Assembly: GCF_902813185.1 (NCBI RefSeq)
Contig: NZ_LR778301.1
Location: 3,638,001 to 3,702,000 of the forward strand
From: Denitratisoma oestradiolicum
GTDB lineage: Bacteria; Pseudomonadota; Gammaproteobacteria; Burkholderiales; Rhodocyclaceae
DNA length: 64,000 nt
Reading direction: 5' to 3'
Shown piece by piece: positions 36,071 to 45,774 of this stretch (its first letter is position 1; each line of letters opens with the position of its first letter). The notes below the pieces were generated by a model. The model was not told the DNA's origin. It saw only the letters and a program-made list of their open reading frames with translations, and did no database searches. Made by a program: the position numbers and the translations under genes.

Positions 36071-37291
36071 CTAGCGCTGGTGGATCGGTACCGCCTGGCG
36101 GCGCGCCAGCTGTTCGGCCCGCTCCGCCGGAGCGAGGTGGCGGGTCTCCGGAGGAAGATGGGCCGCCAGGTCGGAAAGCTTCACCAGCTCCGCAACGGGA
36201 GCCTCATCCGCAGCCAGGGGACGGGACAGGCCCTGCCAGCGCATGAAAACATAACCCTCACCAAAGCCGGCGGGGTCCAGCCAGTTGGCCACGCCGGGGT
36301 CCTTCAGGCTGATCACGAAACGGATGCGGCCATCCCGGTCCACGACCGACTGTGCCCGGGTCAGGCTGACCTGATGATCCACGTAGTTGGGGGTCACGAA
36401 CCAGGGGTCGCCGAGCTGGATGCCCTGGTAGCGGGCATCGCTCTTCCTGACCGTGATCACCAGGGCCTGGTCCGGACCGATCCGGTAGCGGGCCATGATG
36501 GACTGCTGCCCGCCCAGCCCGCCGTTGCCGGCATCGCTGGCCCGGGGCGTGGGAAGCTGATTGATCGGTAGCTTCTGGATCATGGGCAGATAGCCCTCGT
36601 TCCAGGTGCGTGTCCCCGCCATTACGTAGTCGCCGGCGCTGGCCGCCGCCAGGGACGCATCCACCGACGGCGCCCCGGGATCGAGGCGCTCAATGGACAG
36701 GGACGAGGGCGTCTCCCGGTTCCAGTCCTCGAAGGTCTGTCGCAACAGCAGGGCCTTCGCTCCCGCCGGCAGGGGTGCCCAGTAGCTCGGGCCCGATGGA
36801 CGGGGACCACCCAGGAGAATCTCGAATTCATCGCCAGGGCGGATGCCCAAGGTATCCGGATCCACCACCGCCAGATTGCGCCCCAGGCCGACGATGGGGT
36901 AGCTGTCCAGAATCTGCATGGTCAACATGACGTGGCGGCCACGCCGACCACGAATCCGGTAGCGGCCGTTTTCCGCCAGCAGTGCCGAGGCGTAGATGTT
37001 GTCCGGATTGTAGAGACCGGCCCGGCCATCGATGCCGTCGGAGCGGCTGATGTAGGGCTTGTCCAGATGGCGCGAGTGTTCGTAGGCGGCCAGGGCACCG
37101 GCCACCAGACCGGCGGCATAGCGGGCGGTGGCCGCCGGACCGGCGCTGGTAGCGGCAGGATGAGCCGCCAGTTGGTTCTCCAGGGCCTGCACCGCCTCCG
37201 CCAGGGATACCGTCCCGGCCACCGCGCCGCCAGCCCAGCAGGATGCGGCCAGCAAAACTATTTGAAACAAGGTCATCGTTCGCGCCGTCAT
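36071..37291 (-). CDS. DUF1214-containing secreted protein
   Basis: 406 aa with signal peptide (about 1-25, ending AVAG). The C-terminal part [32 protein letters not shown] is the DUF1214 signature (NWLD...G...RW); the N-terminal part ([37 protein letters not shown]) resembles the region preceding it in DUF1254/DUF1214 proteins. No enzymatic role is established for the family, which is frequent in degraders of steroids and terpenoids. It starts 4 nt after the stop of the LLM oxidoreductase; an ATG 5 codons later is an alternative. Confidence 0.78.
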   Translation of the reverse strand: MTARTMTLFQIVLLAASCWAGGAVAGTVSLAEAVQALENQLAAHPAATSAGPAATARYAAGLVAGALAAYEHSRHLDKPYISRSDGIDGRAGLYNPDNIYASALLAENGRYRIRGRRGRHVMLTMQILDSYPIVGLGRNLAVVDPDTLGIRPGDEFEILLGGPRPSGPSYWAPLPAGAKALLLRQTFEDWNRETPSSLSIERLDPGAPSVDASLAAASAGDYVMAGTRTWNEGYLPMIQKLPINQLPTPRASDAGNGGLGGQQSIMARYRIGPDQALVITVRKSDARYQGIQLGDPWFVTPNYVDHQVSLTRAQSVVDRDGRIRFVISLKDPGVANWLDPAGFGEGYVFMRWQGLSRPLAADEAPVAELVKLSDLAAHLPPETRHLAPAERAEQLARRQAVPIHQR

Positions 37292-37295
37292 GGTT

Positions 37296-38366
37296 TCAAT
37301 CCAGATGCAGCTTGGCCACGGTTTCCCGCAGCAACTCGGTATCGTTGCGAGCCTCTCCCAGCAGCACCAGCACCACGGTGCTGAAGAGCCCCAGGGACTT
37401 GGCCCGGATGGTTTCCGCCAGGCGGTCGTAGGTGCTGATCACGGCCCATTCCTCCAGCATATCGTCGCTGATCAGGCCGGGCAACTTGGCCCACTCCCCG
37501 GCCACGGAAAGCCGGTGCAATTCCATGCCGATGTCTTCCCAGCCGTGATGGGCCAGCACCGCGTGGTAGGAGCGGGTGGATGCGTAGAAGGCGATCTGCT
37601 TGCGCAGGGCCTCCTTGGAAGCCGCCAGCTCTTCCTCGTTGCGGCCCAGGGCCATGAAGGGGGCTCCGATCAAGTCGAAGGCGCTCATGTCCCGGCCGGC
37701 CCTGGCCGCGCCCTCGGCCACCGCCGGCAGGATCACCTCCCTGGTGTAGCGGAAGGTGGCAATGGGATGGAGCCGCAGCCCCTCGCACATCTCCCCGGCC
37801 AGCCGGGCCATGTAGGTGTTGGCGGCGGCGGCGTAGATCGGCACTTGCGGATGCTCGATGGGTCCCGGATTGAAGAAGGGCGGCAGCATGGTGAAGCGGT
37901 AGTGCTGGCCTTCGAAATAGCTGGGCTTGTCCGGATTCTGAAAGCTGGCGAAGATGGCCCGCAGACACTGGAAGTATTCCCGCATGCGGGGACCGGGGGC
38001 GCTGGTCCAGGGAGTGCTGTAGCGCCGCTCGTTATGTCCCTTGACCTGGGTGCCCAGCCCCAGGGTGAAGCGGCCGCCGGAGAGGTTCTGCAAGTCCCAG
38101 GCGACCTGGGCCGTCACCATCGGGCTGCGGGGGAAGGACACCGCCACGTTGGTGCCGAGGATGATCTTCCGGGTATGTTCGGCGGCGATGGCCAGGGGAA
38201 TGAAGGGATCGTGTCCCGACTCCGGCGTGGTCAGGCCGTCGAAGCCAAGATCCTCCATCTCCCGCGCGATAGCGGCGAAGCGCGCCAGGGTAGGCCGGTT
38301 CTGGCCACTGCCGGCGTATTGATCGGTGTCGGGACCCATAAGGGCGGTTTCTACGCGTAGTGACAT
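37296..38366 (-). CDS. LLM-class flavin-dependent oxidoreductase (TIGR03617-like)
   Basis: 356 aa, soluble, luciferase-like TIM barrel. Features: MEDLGFDGLTTPESGHDPFIPLAIAAEHT, KIILGTNVAVSFPRSPMVTAQVAWDLQNLSGGRFTLGLGTQVKGHNERRY, and VPIYAAAANTYMARLAGEMCEGLRLHP. It resembles members annotated as F420-dependent, but cofactor (FMN or F420) cannot be read from sequence. Likely monooxygenase or reductase in a catabolic route. It is divergent from the LysR regulator at 38555 and coupled to the DUF1214 gene. Confidence 0.87.
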   Translation of the reverse strand: MSLRVETALMGPDTDQYAGSGQNRPTLARFAAIAREMEDLGFDGLTTPESGHDPFIPLAIAAEHTRKIILGTNVAVSFPRSPMVTAQVAWDLQNLSGGRFTLGLGTQVKGHNERRYSTPWTSAPGPRMREYFQCLRAIFASFQNPDKPSYFEGQHYRFTMLPPFFNPGPIEHPQVPIYAAAANTYMARLAGEMCEGLRLHPIATFRYTREVILPAVAEGAARAGRDMSAFDLIGAPFMALGRNEEELAASKEALRKQIAFYASTRSYHAVLAHHGWEDIGMELHRLSVAGEWAKLPGLISDDMLEEWAVISTYDRLAETIRAKSLGLFSTVVLVLLGEARNDTELLRETVAKLHLD

Positions 38367-38473
38367 GTGGAATCCTTGGAATCGGTTGCGGCACCCCTTC
38401 GTGTGGAAATGCCGGCAGTTTCAAAAGGCTTGGAAACAAGCTGCCAAAAACGCTAATCTGACTGACGATTTTA

Positions 38474-38524
38474 AGAGCCTGTCAGTAGGAAACGTACCCC
38501 GCGTTCCCTACTGAAACAGGCTCT
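38474..38524. repeat. Long imperfect palindrome between LLM and LysR genes
   Basis: AGAGCCTGT-C-AGTAGG-AAACG pairs with CGTTC-CCTACT-GAA-ACAGGCT-CT: about 20 paired bases with one small bulge and a short loop (TACCCCG). It lies between divergent start codons, so it is not a terminator of either gene. It could be a regulator site, a REP-like element or a mobile-element footprint. Confidence 0.7.
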
Positions 38525-38554
38525 AAGTCTACCGATGTGTTCTACCGCTGGCTA

Positions 38555-39505
38555 ATGGATATGGCTCACATGAACATGCAGGATATTCAGTTACGGAAGG
38601 TCGACCTTAATTTACTGGTGGCGCTGGATGCGCTGCTTTCCGTGGAGGAGGTCGGTCTCGCCGCGGCAAAGATGGGCATCACCCAGTCTGCCATGAGTCA
38701 CACCCTGCGCCGGCTGAGAGAGCTGTTTGGCGATCCGCTGCTGATCAAGGGCAAGGGGCACATGATCAAGACCCCCCGGGCCGAGGCCCTGGCGGCCCCC
38801 CTGCGGAAGGCCCTGCTGGAATTACAGCAGGCCGTGCGCATCCAGTCCGAATTCATCCCCGAGACCTCGCGTCTGCGCTTCAGCATCGCCACCAATGATT
38901 ACGGTGACCTGATCATGCTGCCGCCCCTGCTCTCCCTGCTCTCGACCCAGGCGCCGAGCATCGACATCCGGGTCGGCCATTTCGATCCGGAACAGTCCAT
39001 CGCTCCCCTGGAGGCCGGCAGCATCGAACTGGCCCTTTGCCACCCGCTGAAAAGTGCGACTGGCATTCACCAGCAGACTCTCTTCGAGGACGATTTCTGC
39101 TGTGTCACCCGGCAGGCCCTGCCGGGCATCAGGAGCCATCTCGATCTCGACACCTATCTGACCCTGCCCCATTTGCGCATCGCTCCCCGAGGCGACCAGC
39201 GGGACCCCATCGACCGCGCCCTGGCCCAGCGGGGTCGGCAACGGCGCATCGCCCTGAGCATTCCAAATTTCAGTTCCGCCCCCATGGTGGTGGCCCGTTC
39301 GGATCTGATTCTCACCGCGCCCCGACGCTGCATCCTGGCCTGGAAGAATCTGATGCCCATCAGCATCTACGAACCACCCCTGGACCTGCCTTGCTTCTCC
39401 ATCGCCATGGTCTGGCACGAGCGCTTCCAGCAAAACCCGGCTCACCAATGGCTGCGTGAAAGACTACGCCAGATTGCCTCCCCCTCAAGAAACACCCAGT
39501 CATAA
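38555..39505 (+). CDS. LysR-family transcriptional regulator
   Basis: 316 aa. N-terminal winged helix (DIQLRKVDLNLLVALDALLSVEEVGLAAAKMGITQSAMSHTLRRLRELFGDPLLIKG) and the two-subdomain effector domain (RLRFSIATNDYGDLIMLPPLL ... LEAGSIELALCHPL ... FCCVTRQALPG). It is the intact paralogue of the remnant at 20552, nearly identical in the recognition helix. The start is uncertain: ATG 38555 aligns with the remnant's start; GTG 38537 and ATG 38561 are possible. Divergent from the LLM/DUF1214 genes, which it probably controls. Confidence 0.9.
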   Translation: MDMAHMNMQDIQLRKVDLNLLVALDALLSVEEVGLAAAKMGITQSAMSHTLRRLRELFGDPLLIKGKGHMIKTPRAEALAAPLRKALLELQQAVRIQSEFIPETSRLRFSIATNDYGDLIMLPPLLSLLSTQAPSIDIRVGHFDPEQSIAPLEAGSIELALCHPLKSATGIHQQTLFEDDFCCVTRQALPGIRSHLDLDTYLTLPHLRIAPRGDQRDPIDRALAQRGRQRRIALSIPNFSSAPMVVARSDLILTAPRRCILAWKNLMPISIYEPPLDLPCFSIAMVWHERFQQNPAHQWLRERLRQIASPSRNTQS

Positions 39506-39537
39506 TTCACCTGCGAACACTTTCCCCGGGAGACGCA

Positions 39538-39975
39538 ATGGACCAACTCATGGAAATCGAAGCCATCAAGCAATTGAAGGCCCGCTACTTTCGGCTGATG
39601 GACCAGAAGCGCTGGGACGAATGGGCCGAACTGTTTACTGAGGACTTCACCGGCATCTACGACGGCCCCCATCCCCAACTGCGTTACGAGGGTCGGGACA
39701 GCTTCATCCGCCAGAACCGGGAGGGTCTGGCGGACATGATCACCGTGCATCACGGCCACATGCCCGAAATCCAGTTCACCGACAGCACCAGCGCCACCGG
39801 CATCTGGGCCATGTTCGACTACGTGGAGCGCAAGGGCAGCGGACAGGCCTTCCAGGGTTATGGCCACTACGAAGACGAGTACGTGAAGCGGGACGGCCAC
39901 TGGAAGATCAAGAGCACCCGGCTGAGCCGGCTGCGCTGCGACGCCCAGCCGGCCAGGCCTCCCGCAGAAATGTGA
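39538..39975 (+). CDS. SnoaL/NTF2-like protein
   Basis: 145 aa, soluble. Cone-shaped NTF2/SnoaL-like fold: EIEAIKQLKARYFRLMDQKRWDEWAELFTEDFTGIYDG, VHHGHMPEIQFTDSTSATGIWAMFDYV, GYGHYEDEYVKRDGHWKIKSTRLSRLR. Such proteins are cyclases, isomerases or hydratases in steroid, polyketide and terpenoid metabolism. A His-Asp/Tyr set in the cavity is plausible but not assignable. It follows the LysR gene by 32 bp on the same strand and is convergent with the SDR gene. Confidence 0.82.
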   Translation: MDQLMEIEAIKQLKARYFRLMDQKRWDEWAELFTEDFTGIYDGPHPQLRYEGRDSFIRQNREGLADMITVHHGHMPEIQFTDSTSATGIWAMFDYVERKGSGQAFQGYGHYEDEYVKRDGHWKIKSTRLSRLRCDAQPARPPAEM

Positions 39976-40006
39976 TCAGCCGGAATCTAGCAATCAGCAA
40001 CGGGGT

Positions 40007-40807
40007 TCATTCCGGGAGCTCAGGTGCCCAATTGACGCCGTTGATATGGCCGCCACCATCCACGAACAAGGTGTTGCCGGTCAGATAACGGGCATCCTCG
40101 CTGGCCAGGAACAGGGCCACACTGCCAATGTCCATTTCCGGGTCGCCCATGCGTCCCATCGGATTCTGCTTCAACATGAGGGCCGCATTTTCCGGCTGGG
40201 CCGCGGCGAACTTCTTGGACGCCTCGGTATCTGCCGCGGGGCAGATGATGTTGCAGCAGATCTGATGCCGCGCCCATTCCCGCGCCGCGGTGCGGGTGAT
40301 GGAACGGATGGCTTCCTTGGCCATGTTGTAATCCACCGTGAACGGGTGGGCATTGACGCCGTTGAGGGAGCCGAAGTTGATGATGCGTCCCCACTGCTTC
40401 GCCTTCATGTGAGGAAATGCGGCCTGCATGGCCCACAAGGAGGCCATGGGCCCCACCTTGAAGGCATGTTCCATGGGTGCATCGGTGAAATGCTCCACCC
40501 GGCCGTAGGAACTGCCGCGCAAGCGACCCCAGGCATTGTTCACCAGGATGTCGGCGCTGCCAAAAACCTCAACGGCCCTGGCCACCATGGCCACGACCTG
40601 TTCCTTCTGGGTCACGTCCACCTGCATGAACTCGGCCTGGGCGCCAAAATCGGCACGGACCTCCGCCACGGCGGCAGTCCCGGCCTCGGCGTTGTAGTCG
40701 GCCACCAGAACGGCGGCACCCTCCGCGGCCAGGCGCCGGGCAATGCCCCGGCCGATACCCAGGCCGGCACCGGTAATGATGGCAACTCGATGATCCAATC
40801 TACCCAC
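40007..40807 (-). CDS. Short-chain dehydrogenase/reductase
   Basis: 266 aa, soluble. Classical SDR: cofactor loop TGAGLGIGRGIA, NNAWG (in place of NNAG), catalytic Ser in NFGSLNG, YNMAK (Tyr/Lys), and the C-terminal ALFLASEDARYLTGNTLFVDGGGHING. Asp37 region (VADYNAEAG) suggests NAD preference. Likely hydroxy/oxo interconversion on a catabolic intermediate. It is convergent with the SnoaL-like gene. Confidence 0.9.
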   Translation of the reverse strand: MGRLDHRVAIITGAGLGIGRGIARRLAAEGAAVLVADYNAEAGTAAVAEVRADFGAQAEFMQVDVTQKEQVVAMVARAVEVFGSADILVNNAWGRLRGSSYGRVEHFTDAPMEHAFKVGPMASLWAMQAAFPHMKAKQWGRIINFGSLNGVNAHPFTVDYNMAKEAIRSITRTAAREWARHQICCNIICPAADTEASKKFAAAQPENAALMLKQNPMGRMGDPEMDIGSVALFLASEDARYLTGNTLFVDGGGHINGVNWAPELPE

Positions 40808-40863
40808 GATGACCTCCTCTTGAAACTGAAATTATTGGAAGGGAAATACTGAACGCTGGGAAA

Positions 40864-40890
40864 CCTGGACTCCCGCTTGGGCGGGTGACG
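40864..40890. repeat. REP-like palindromic sequence
   Basis: CTGGACTCCCGC-TTGG-GCGGGTGACGG resembles the short dispersed palindromes common in beta- and gammaproteobacterial intergenic regions. The stem CCCGC/GCGGG is 5 bp. Only one copy is seen here. It lies in the 244-bp interval between the SDR and xerC genes, where nothing else is recognisable. Confidence 0.4.
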
Positions 40891-41051
40891 GATTCTGGAC
40901 TTGTTCGGCCTCGCCCCAGGACTTATCGGGCCGTCGCACCCCATCTATGGGCAGCAGGCGAGGCCAGTCGATTTGATTCTAAGCATCCCACCCGGAACGC
41001 CCTGTTCGCATTTCCGGTCCGCAGGGCCAGGCGGGGCAGATCCGTGACGGA

Positions 41052-41945
41052 TCAGGCCTTGTGCTTCTTCGCCCGAGGATGGGCGGCGTCATAGACCTTG
41101 GAGAGATGCTGGAAATCCAGGTGGGTATAGATCTGGGTGCTGCGGATGTTGGCGTGGCCCAGCATGTCCTGTACTGCCCGCAGGTCTCCGGAGGATTGCA
41201 GCAGATGGGAAGCGAAGGAGTGGCGCAGCATGTGGGGATGCACGTGCTGCGCCAGACCCTGCTGACGCGCCCAGCGCCCCAGGCGACGCTCGATCTGGCC
41301 AGCGGACAGTCGGCTGCCGCGCCGGCTGACGAACAGGGCCGGCTCACTGGCGGCGGCCAGGGTGGCCCGCTGCTCCAGCCAGGCTTGCAGGGCCAGGGCA
41401 GCCTGGCGGCCGAGGGGCACGGTGCGGGTCTTGTTGCGCTTGCCGGTCACCGTCACCTCCCTCTCCACCAGGTCCAGATGGGGCGCCACATTCAGGCTGG
41501 CCAGTTCCGCCAGGCGCAAACCGGAGGAATAGAACAGCTCGAACATGGCCCGATCCCGCAGTTCCAGCAGGTTCTCGGCCGGGGCGTCGAGCAGGGCCTG
41601 CACCTGGTCCACCCCCAGGGCCTTGGGCAGCAGACGCTGGGCTCTGGGGGCGCGCACCCCCTCCACCGGATTGCGCGGAATCAGGCCGCGCCGGGCCAGC
41701 CAGCGGTAATAGGCGCGCCAGGCCGAGAGCACCCGGGCCAGGCTGCGGGGGGAGAGGCCCCGGCCGTGCAACTGCATCGCGAAGCGGCGCACCTGGTGGG
41801 GCTGCACGCCCGCCAGTTCACTATCGCCCGCCAGTTCCTGGAGCAGGGCCAGATCGCGGCGATAGGCCAGCACCGTATGGGGACTGGCGCGGCGCTGATG
41901 GGCCAGTTCCTCGAGGAACTCTCCCGGCTCGGCGCCCGCGGACAT
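41052..41945 (-). CDS. xerC: Tyrosine recombinase XerC
   Basis: 297 aa. Chromosome-dimer resolution recombinase. N-terminal SAM-like core-binding domain ([23 protein letters not shown]), catalytic domain with Arg in SSGLRLAEL, Lys in [26 protein letters not shown] (HxxR), [16 protein letters not shown] (His and nucleophilic Tyr). Its location after DUF484 and dapF is the conserved proteobacterial order, which identifies it as XerC and not an integrase of a mobile element. Confidence 0.95.
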   Translation of the reverse strand: MSAGAEPGEFLEELAHQRRASPHTVLAYRRDLALLQELAGDSELAGVQPHQVRRFAMQLHGRGLSPRSLARVLSAWRAYYRWLARRGLIPRNPVEGVRAPRAQRLLPKALGVDQVQALLDAPAENLLELRDRAMFELFYSSGLRLAELASLNVAPHLDLVEREVTVTGKRNKTRTVPLGRQAALALQAWLEQRATLAAASEPALFVSRRGSRLSAGQIERRLGRWARQQGLAQHVHPHMLRHSFASHLLQSSGDLRAVQDMLGHANIRSTQIYTHLDFQHLSKVYDAAHPRAKKHKA

Positions 41946-41947
41946 GG

Positions 41948-42613
41948 TCAGTGAACCACGCGCAGCAGTGTGGAGGCGGCCATGTCGCCGATACGGTTGA
42001 GGAACATCACCCCCATGTCCGGGTAGAAGCGCTCCACTTCCTCGCTGGCCAGCACCAAGAGGCCAAAGCAGGCGCCGCCTTCGACACCGTCCTCCCGCAG
42101 GGGAATCTGGGCCAGGGAACGAATGTGGCCGCCCTGTTCGCCGAACAGGGCCACCGCCTCCTGGCCCGACGCGCCGCCGCAGTAGGGGCGATGGATGCTG
42201 CCGGCGAAGGCCTTGAGGGTATCGGGCACCGGCGAGTATTCCGGCGCGTCGTCCTGGCTGCCACCCACGCCCCAGATGCGTACCGCCACATGGGGCACCG
42301 CAAAGGAACCGGAGAGATGGGTATTGAGCACCCGCACCGCCTCGGCCAGATCATCCACCCCCAGCAGGGCCACGCCCAGACGATGCACCTTCTCGGCGAT
42401 GATGTCGTTCTCCTCGCCGTAGCCGATCAGTTCGGCCAGCTTGCTCTCCAGTGCCCGGGCCTTGTCGCGCAGCACGGTCATCTGACGTTCGGCCAGGGAC
42501 ACCGCCGCGCCCCCATGGGGATCGGGAATGCGGATCTGGGTCAGCAGGTCCGCATGCTGCTCGAAGAATTCCGGATGGGTCTTGAGATAGAGGGCGATTT
42601 CTTCAGCGTTCAT
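41948..42613 (-). CDS. DUF484 family protein
   Basis: 221 aa. DUF484 family (GAF-like fold): [70 protein letters not shown], then the GAF-like PHVAVRIWG ... SLAQIPLRE ... [19 protein letters not shown]. Its role is unknown; it lies between dapF and xerC in many proteobacteria. The ATG at 42613 overlaps the dapF stop (ATGA). Confidence 0.9.
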   Translation of the reverse strand: MNAEEIALYLKTHPEFFEQHADLLTQIRIPDPHGGAAVSLAERQMTVLRDKARALESKLAELIGYGEENDIIAEKVHRLGVALLGVDDLAEAVRVLNTHLSGSFAVPHVAVRIWGVGGSQDDAPEYSPVPDTLKAFAGSIHRPYCGGASGQEAVALFGEQGGHIRSLAQIPLREDGVEGGACFGLLVLASEEVERFYPDMGVMFLNRIGDMAASTLLRVVH

Positions 42614-43455
42614 GACAGGTCCTCGGGAAGTTCGATTTCGCCTTGAAACACGGTAACGGCAGGGCCGGTCATCAGTACCGGGGTATCGGGGCCGCTCCAG
42701 GCGATGGAAAGCTCGCCGCCCCGGGTGGACACGCGTACCGGTGTATCCAGCAGCCCCCGGCGGATGCCCGCCACCACGGCGGCGCAAGCGCCGGTGCCGC
42801 AGGCCAGGGTCTCACCGGCGCCGCGCTCATGGACCCGCAAGCGGATGGCGTGACGGTCCACGATCTCCATGAAGCCGGCATTGACCCGACGCGGGAAGCG
42901 CGGATGGTTTTCGATCAGGGGGCCGTCCTCGGCCACCGGCGCGCTGTCCACAGCGCCCACCACCTGCACCGCATGGGGATTGCCCATGGAGACCACACTG
43001 ATCATCCACTCCCGTCCCGCCGCAGCCAGGGGCTGGATCACCGCGTCGCTGTCGCTGACGAAGGGAATCTCCGCTGGAGCGAAGCGGGGCAGGCCCATGT
43101 CCACGGTGACTTGGCCGTCGGCCTCCAGGCGCGGCGCGATCACCCCGCAGCGGGTCTCGACCCGGATCTCGCGCTTGTCGGTAAGGCCCGCGTCGGTGAC
43201 GAAGCGGGCAAAGCAGCGGGCGCCGTTGCCGCACTGTTCCACCTCGCCGCCATCGGCATTGAAAATGCGGTAGCGGAAATCCACCTCGGGACTCCCGGGC
43301 TTTTCCACCACCAGGAGCTGGTCGCAGCCCACGCCGAAGTGGCGGTCGGCGAGGAAGCGGACCTGGGCCGGGTTGGGCACGAAGCTGCCGGTGACGGCGT
43401 CGAGCACCACGAAGTCATTGCCCAGGCCCTGCATCTTGGTGAAGGGGATTTTCAT
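42610..43455 (-). CDS. dapF: Diaminopimelate epimerase
   Basis: 281 aa, cytoplasmic. Converts LL- to meso-diaminopimelate for lysine and peptidoglycan. Signatures: [19 protein letters not shown], the catalytic Cys in [21 protein letters not shown], and the second catalytic Cys in [19 protein letters not shown] 43455 was chosen because family members begin at the KxxGxGNDF region; a GTG three codons upstream is possible. Confidence 0.96.
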   Translation of the reverse strand: MKIPFTKMQGLGNDFVVLDAVTGSFVPNPAQVRFLADRHFGVGCDQLLVVEKPGSPEVDFRYRIFNADGGEVEQCGNGARCFARFVTDAGLTDKREIRVETRCGVIAPRLEADGQVTVDMGLPRFAPAEIPFVSDSDAVIQPLAAAGREWMISVVSMGNPHAVQVVGAVDSAPVAEDGPLIENHPRFPRRVNAGFMEIVDRHAIRLRVHERGAGETLACGTGACAAVVAGIRRGLLDTPVRVSTRGGELSIAWSGPDTPVLMTGPAVTVFQGEIELPEDLS

Positions 43456-43460
43456 GGCGC

Positions 43461-43871
43461 TCACCGCAGCAGTCCCTGGTCCCGCAGCAGGCAGCGGTCC
43501 ATCACCACCGTCATGCCGGCGGCCCGGGCCCGCTCGGCCGCCGCCTCGTTGATCACCCCGTCCTGGAGCCAGAGCCGCTTGACGCCCCGGGCCAGGCAGT
43601 CATCCACGATCTCGTCCACGGCATCTGCGGCGCGGAACACATCCACCAGGTCCGGCACCTCGGGCATCTCCCACACCGAGGCGTAGGCCTGCTCGCCCAG
43701 GCCCTCGGCCAGGGCGGGGCGGATCGGAATGATCCGGTAACCGGCCAGGCGCAGGCCCAGGGCCACCCGGTGGCTGGGGCGGTCGGGCTGGGGGGAAAAA
43801 CCCACCACAGCCACGGATTTCACTTGCCGCAGCAGGCTGCGGATTTCGTCTTCACTGGGATTGGCAAACAT
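43461..43871 (-). CDS. CoA-binding domain protein (YccU-like)
   Basis: 136 aa. Single Rossmann-type CoA-binding domain as in succinyl-CoA synthetase alpha: [37 protein letters not shown], then [57 protein letters not shown]. Its function is unknown. It is 5 bp upstream of dapF and probably cotranscribed. Confidence 0.9.
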   Translation of the reverse strand: MFANPSEDEIRSLLRQVKSVAVVGFSPQPDRPSHRVALGLRLAGYRIIPIRPALAEGLGEQAYASVWEMPEVPDLVDVFRAADAVDEIVDDCLARGVKRLWLQDGVINEAAAERARAAGMTVVMDRCLLRDQGLLR

Positions 43872-43919
43872 CGTGCAATCTTACTCTTGGGCAAAAGTCG
43901 GGGCCGGCGAATAGGCACC

Positions 43920-44783
43920 TCAATAAACCCCTTTTTCACCGGGAGGACGGGTCTTGAAGCGCTTGTGGGACCAGAGGTATTCGGCCCCGTCGCCGATGCG
44001 GATCTGGGCCTCGATGTAGGCGTTCATCCGGGCCGCGTCGGCCACCGGGTCCTCCCCCGGATAATCGTTCCAGGGTTCGCCGACGATCACCCGGTAGCCG
44101 ACGCCGTCGCGCCGGGTAAGCACCGGCACCACACTGGCGCCGGTGAGCCGGGCCAGGCGGGACAGTCCGGTGATGGTGGCGGCGGGAACACCAAAGAAAG
44201 GCGCGAACACCGCGTCCCGCCGGCCGTAGTCCAGATCCGGCAGATAGTAGAAGGGACGACCGGCCTTGATCTCGGCCACCACCCGGCGCAGGCCGTCCTG
44301 GCGGGAAAGCAGGGTCTGCCGACCGAAACGGGTGCGGCCTCGGTGAATGGCCACGTCGAAGGCTGGATTCTTGACCCGGGCATACATGGTGACCATCTCC
44401 AACTCCAGACACAGCCGCGACCAACCCATGTCTAGGCCGACAAAATGAGGCGCCAGCAGGATCAGGGGCTTGCCCTCCAGGGCCTGCAGCCGCTCCAGGC
44501 CCTCGATGCGGATCAGGCGCCGCAGCCGTTCTGGCGAGGACCACCAGAGCAGACCCCGCTCCAGGGCGGTGGCGGCGAAGCGGCCGAAGTGACGCCGGGC
44601 CAGGCGACGGCGGGCGGATTCATCCAGTTGCGGCAGACACAGGCGCAGGTTGATCAGGGTGGCATGGCGCCGCTCCCGGTTGACGCACCAGAGCAGCCGG
44701 CCCAGGGCACGGCCCGCCAGGTCCTGCCAGGACAGGGGCAGCCAGTGCAGCAGCCAGATCAGAGCCAGGCCAAGGCGCCCCAT
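43920..44783 (-). CDS. LpxL/HtrB-type lipid A acyltransferase (second of a tandem pair)
   Basis: 287 aa. N-terminal membrane helix (LALIWLLHWLPLSWQD), then the acyltransferase core: catalytic HFVGLD (HxxxxD, about 113-118), PFYYLPDLDYGRRDAVFAPFFG and EPWNDYPG. The PDLDYG and WSHKRFKTRPPG motifs are typical of LpxL/LpxM/LpxP proteins. Substrate acyl chain not determinable. The ATG overlaps the stop of the upstream paralogue as TGATG at 44783. Confidence 0.9.
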   Translation of the reverse strand: MGRLGLALIWLLHWLPLSWQDLAGRALGRLLWCVNRERRHATLINLRLCLPQLDESARRRLARRHFGRFAATALERGLLWWSSPERLRRLIRIEGLERLQALEGKPLILLAPHFVGLDMGWSRLCLELEMVTMYARVKNPAFDVAIHRGRTRFGRQTLLSRQDGLRRVVAEIKAGRPFYYLPDLDYGRRDAVFAPFFGVPAATITGLSRLARLTGASVVPVLTRRDGVGYRVIVGEPWNDYPGEDPVADAARMNAYIEAQIRIGDGAEYLWSHKRFKTRPPGEKGVY

Positions 44784-45631
44784 CAGCGACCCTCGCCGGG
44801 CGGAGGCGGCGCCCCCCGGGGCCGCTTGTAGCGGTTGTAGCCCCACAGGTATTGCTCGGGACACTGGCGGATCAAGTCCTCCAGGGCTCGGTTGAGGGCT
44901 GCGGCCTTTTGCGACGAGTCGCCTTCCAGGGGCGCCAGCAGGGGAAACAGCTTGAGGTGGTAGCCCCGGGCGCCGGGCAGGCGCTCGGCATAGGCCAGCA
45001 GCACCGTGGCTCCGGTGTCGGCCAGACGGGATGCCAGGGTCATCGTATACGCTGGACGACCGAAGAAGGGCACCCAGACCCCCTCGCCGCTGCCCGGTAC
45101 CTGGTCCGGCAGCATGCCCACCGCCTCCCCCTGGCGCAGGGCGCGGATCAGGGATCGCACCCCCGACAGGTCCGCGGGGGCCAGCTTGAGATTGGCGCCC
45201 CGCCCCTGTTCGATCAGGGGCGCCAGGGCATCCCGCTTGGGACGACGGTAGAGCACGGTCATGGGCCGGTGGGCGGCGTAGTACTGAGCCGTGATCTCGA
45301 AGCAGCCCAGGTGGGGCGTCAGGAACAGCAGCCCCTTCCCTGCGGCCCATGCCCCCTCCACCAGTTCCCAGCCGCTGACCTCCACCACCCGGGCCACCAC
45401 CTCGGTCTGGGGACGCAGCCACAGCTTGGGCAGTTCGAACAGGGCGCGGCCAGCCTGGGCCGCAGCCAGGGGCGCCCGCCCCGGCGCTTCCAGCCCGGCC
45501 TGGGCCAGATTCTGCCGCAGCAGGCGCCGGTAGCGGGCCGAGAGCAGATAGGCGAGCCGCCCGGCCAGGGCTCCCAGGCCGTGGAGCCAGGAGAGCGGCA
45601 GGGCGGAAAGCAGACGGAACAGGAAGACCAT
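44783..45631 (-). CDS. LpxL/HtrB-type lipid A acyltransferase (first of a tandem pair)
   Basis: 282 aa. Same family as its downstream neighbour but divergent: catalytic motif HLGCFE (HxxxxE), VLYRRPKRDALAPLIEQGR, MLPDQVPGSGEGVWVPFFGRPAYTMT and QYLWGYNRYKRP. Catalyses secondary acylation of lipid A precursor at the inner membrane. The two genes are coupled by overlapping stop and start, so the pair probably adds the two secondary acyl chains. Confidence 0.92.
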   Translation of the reverse strand: MVFLFRLLSALPLSWLHGLGALAGRLAYLLSARYRRLLRQNLAQAGLEAPGRAPLAAAQAGRALFELPKLWLRPQTEVVARVVEVSGWELVEGAWAAGKGLLFLTPHLGCFEITAQYYAAHRPMTVLYRRPKRDALAPLIEQGRGANLKLAPADLSGVRSLIRALRQGEAVGMLPDQVPGSGEGVWVPFFGRPAYTMTLASRLADTGATVLLAYAERLPGARGYHLKLFPLLAPLEGDSSQKAAALNRALEDLIRQCPEQYLWGYNRYKRPRGAPPPPGEGR

Positions 45632-45724
45632 GAGTGGAAATGGGGCACGACGCAGGGTGCGTCATTGTCCGTGATCAGACGCCGCAATCAAAGCCTTCTG
45701 GCAGCGGTGAGAAACGGAAGCCAG

Positions 45725-45754
45725 AAAACAAGCGTCCCGCCGCAGCGGGACGCT
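45725..45754 (-). terminator. Rho-independent terminator after flhC
   Basis: AGCGTCCCGC and GCGGGACGCT form a perfect 10-bp stem with a 4-nt loop, followed on the minus strand by TTGTTTTC. It lies 20 bp after the flhC stop. Confidence 0.85.
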
Positions 45755-45774
45755 GAACATGCCGGCGCAGGCAA

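Noticed and set aside
41052..41945. Tyrosine recombinase as a sign of an integrated element
   Set aside because: Sequence and dapF / DUF484 context identify it as housekeeping XerC; no attachment repeats or phage genes are nearby.
45045..45055. Another GTATACG, as in the bipartite receptor element
   Set aside because: It lies inside an acyltransferase coding region and has no ACCCGCCAAG block at the right distance.
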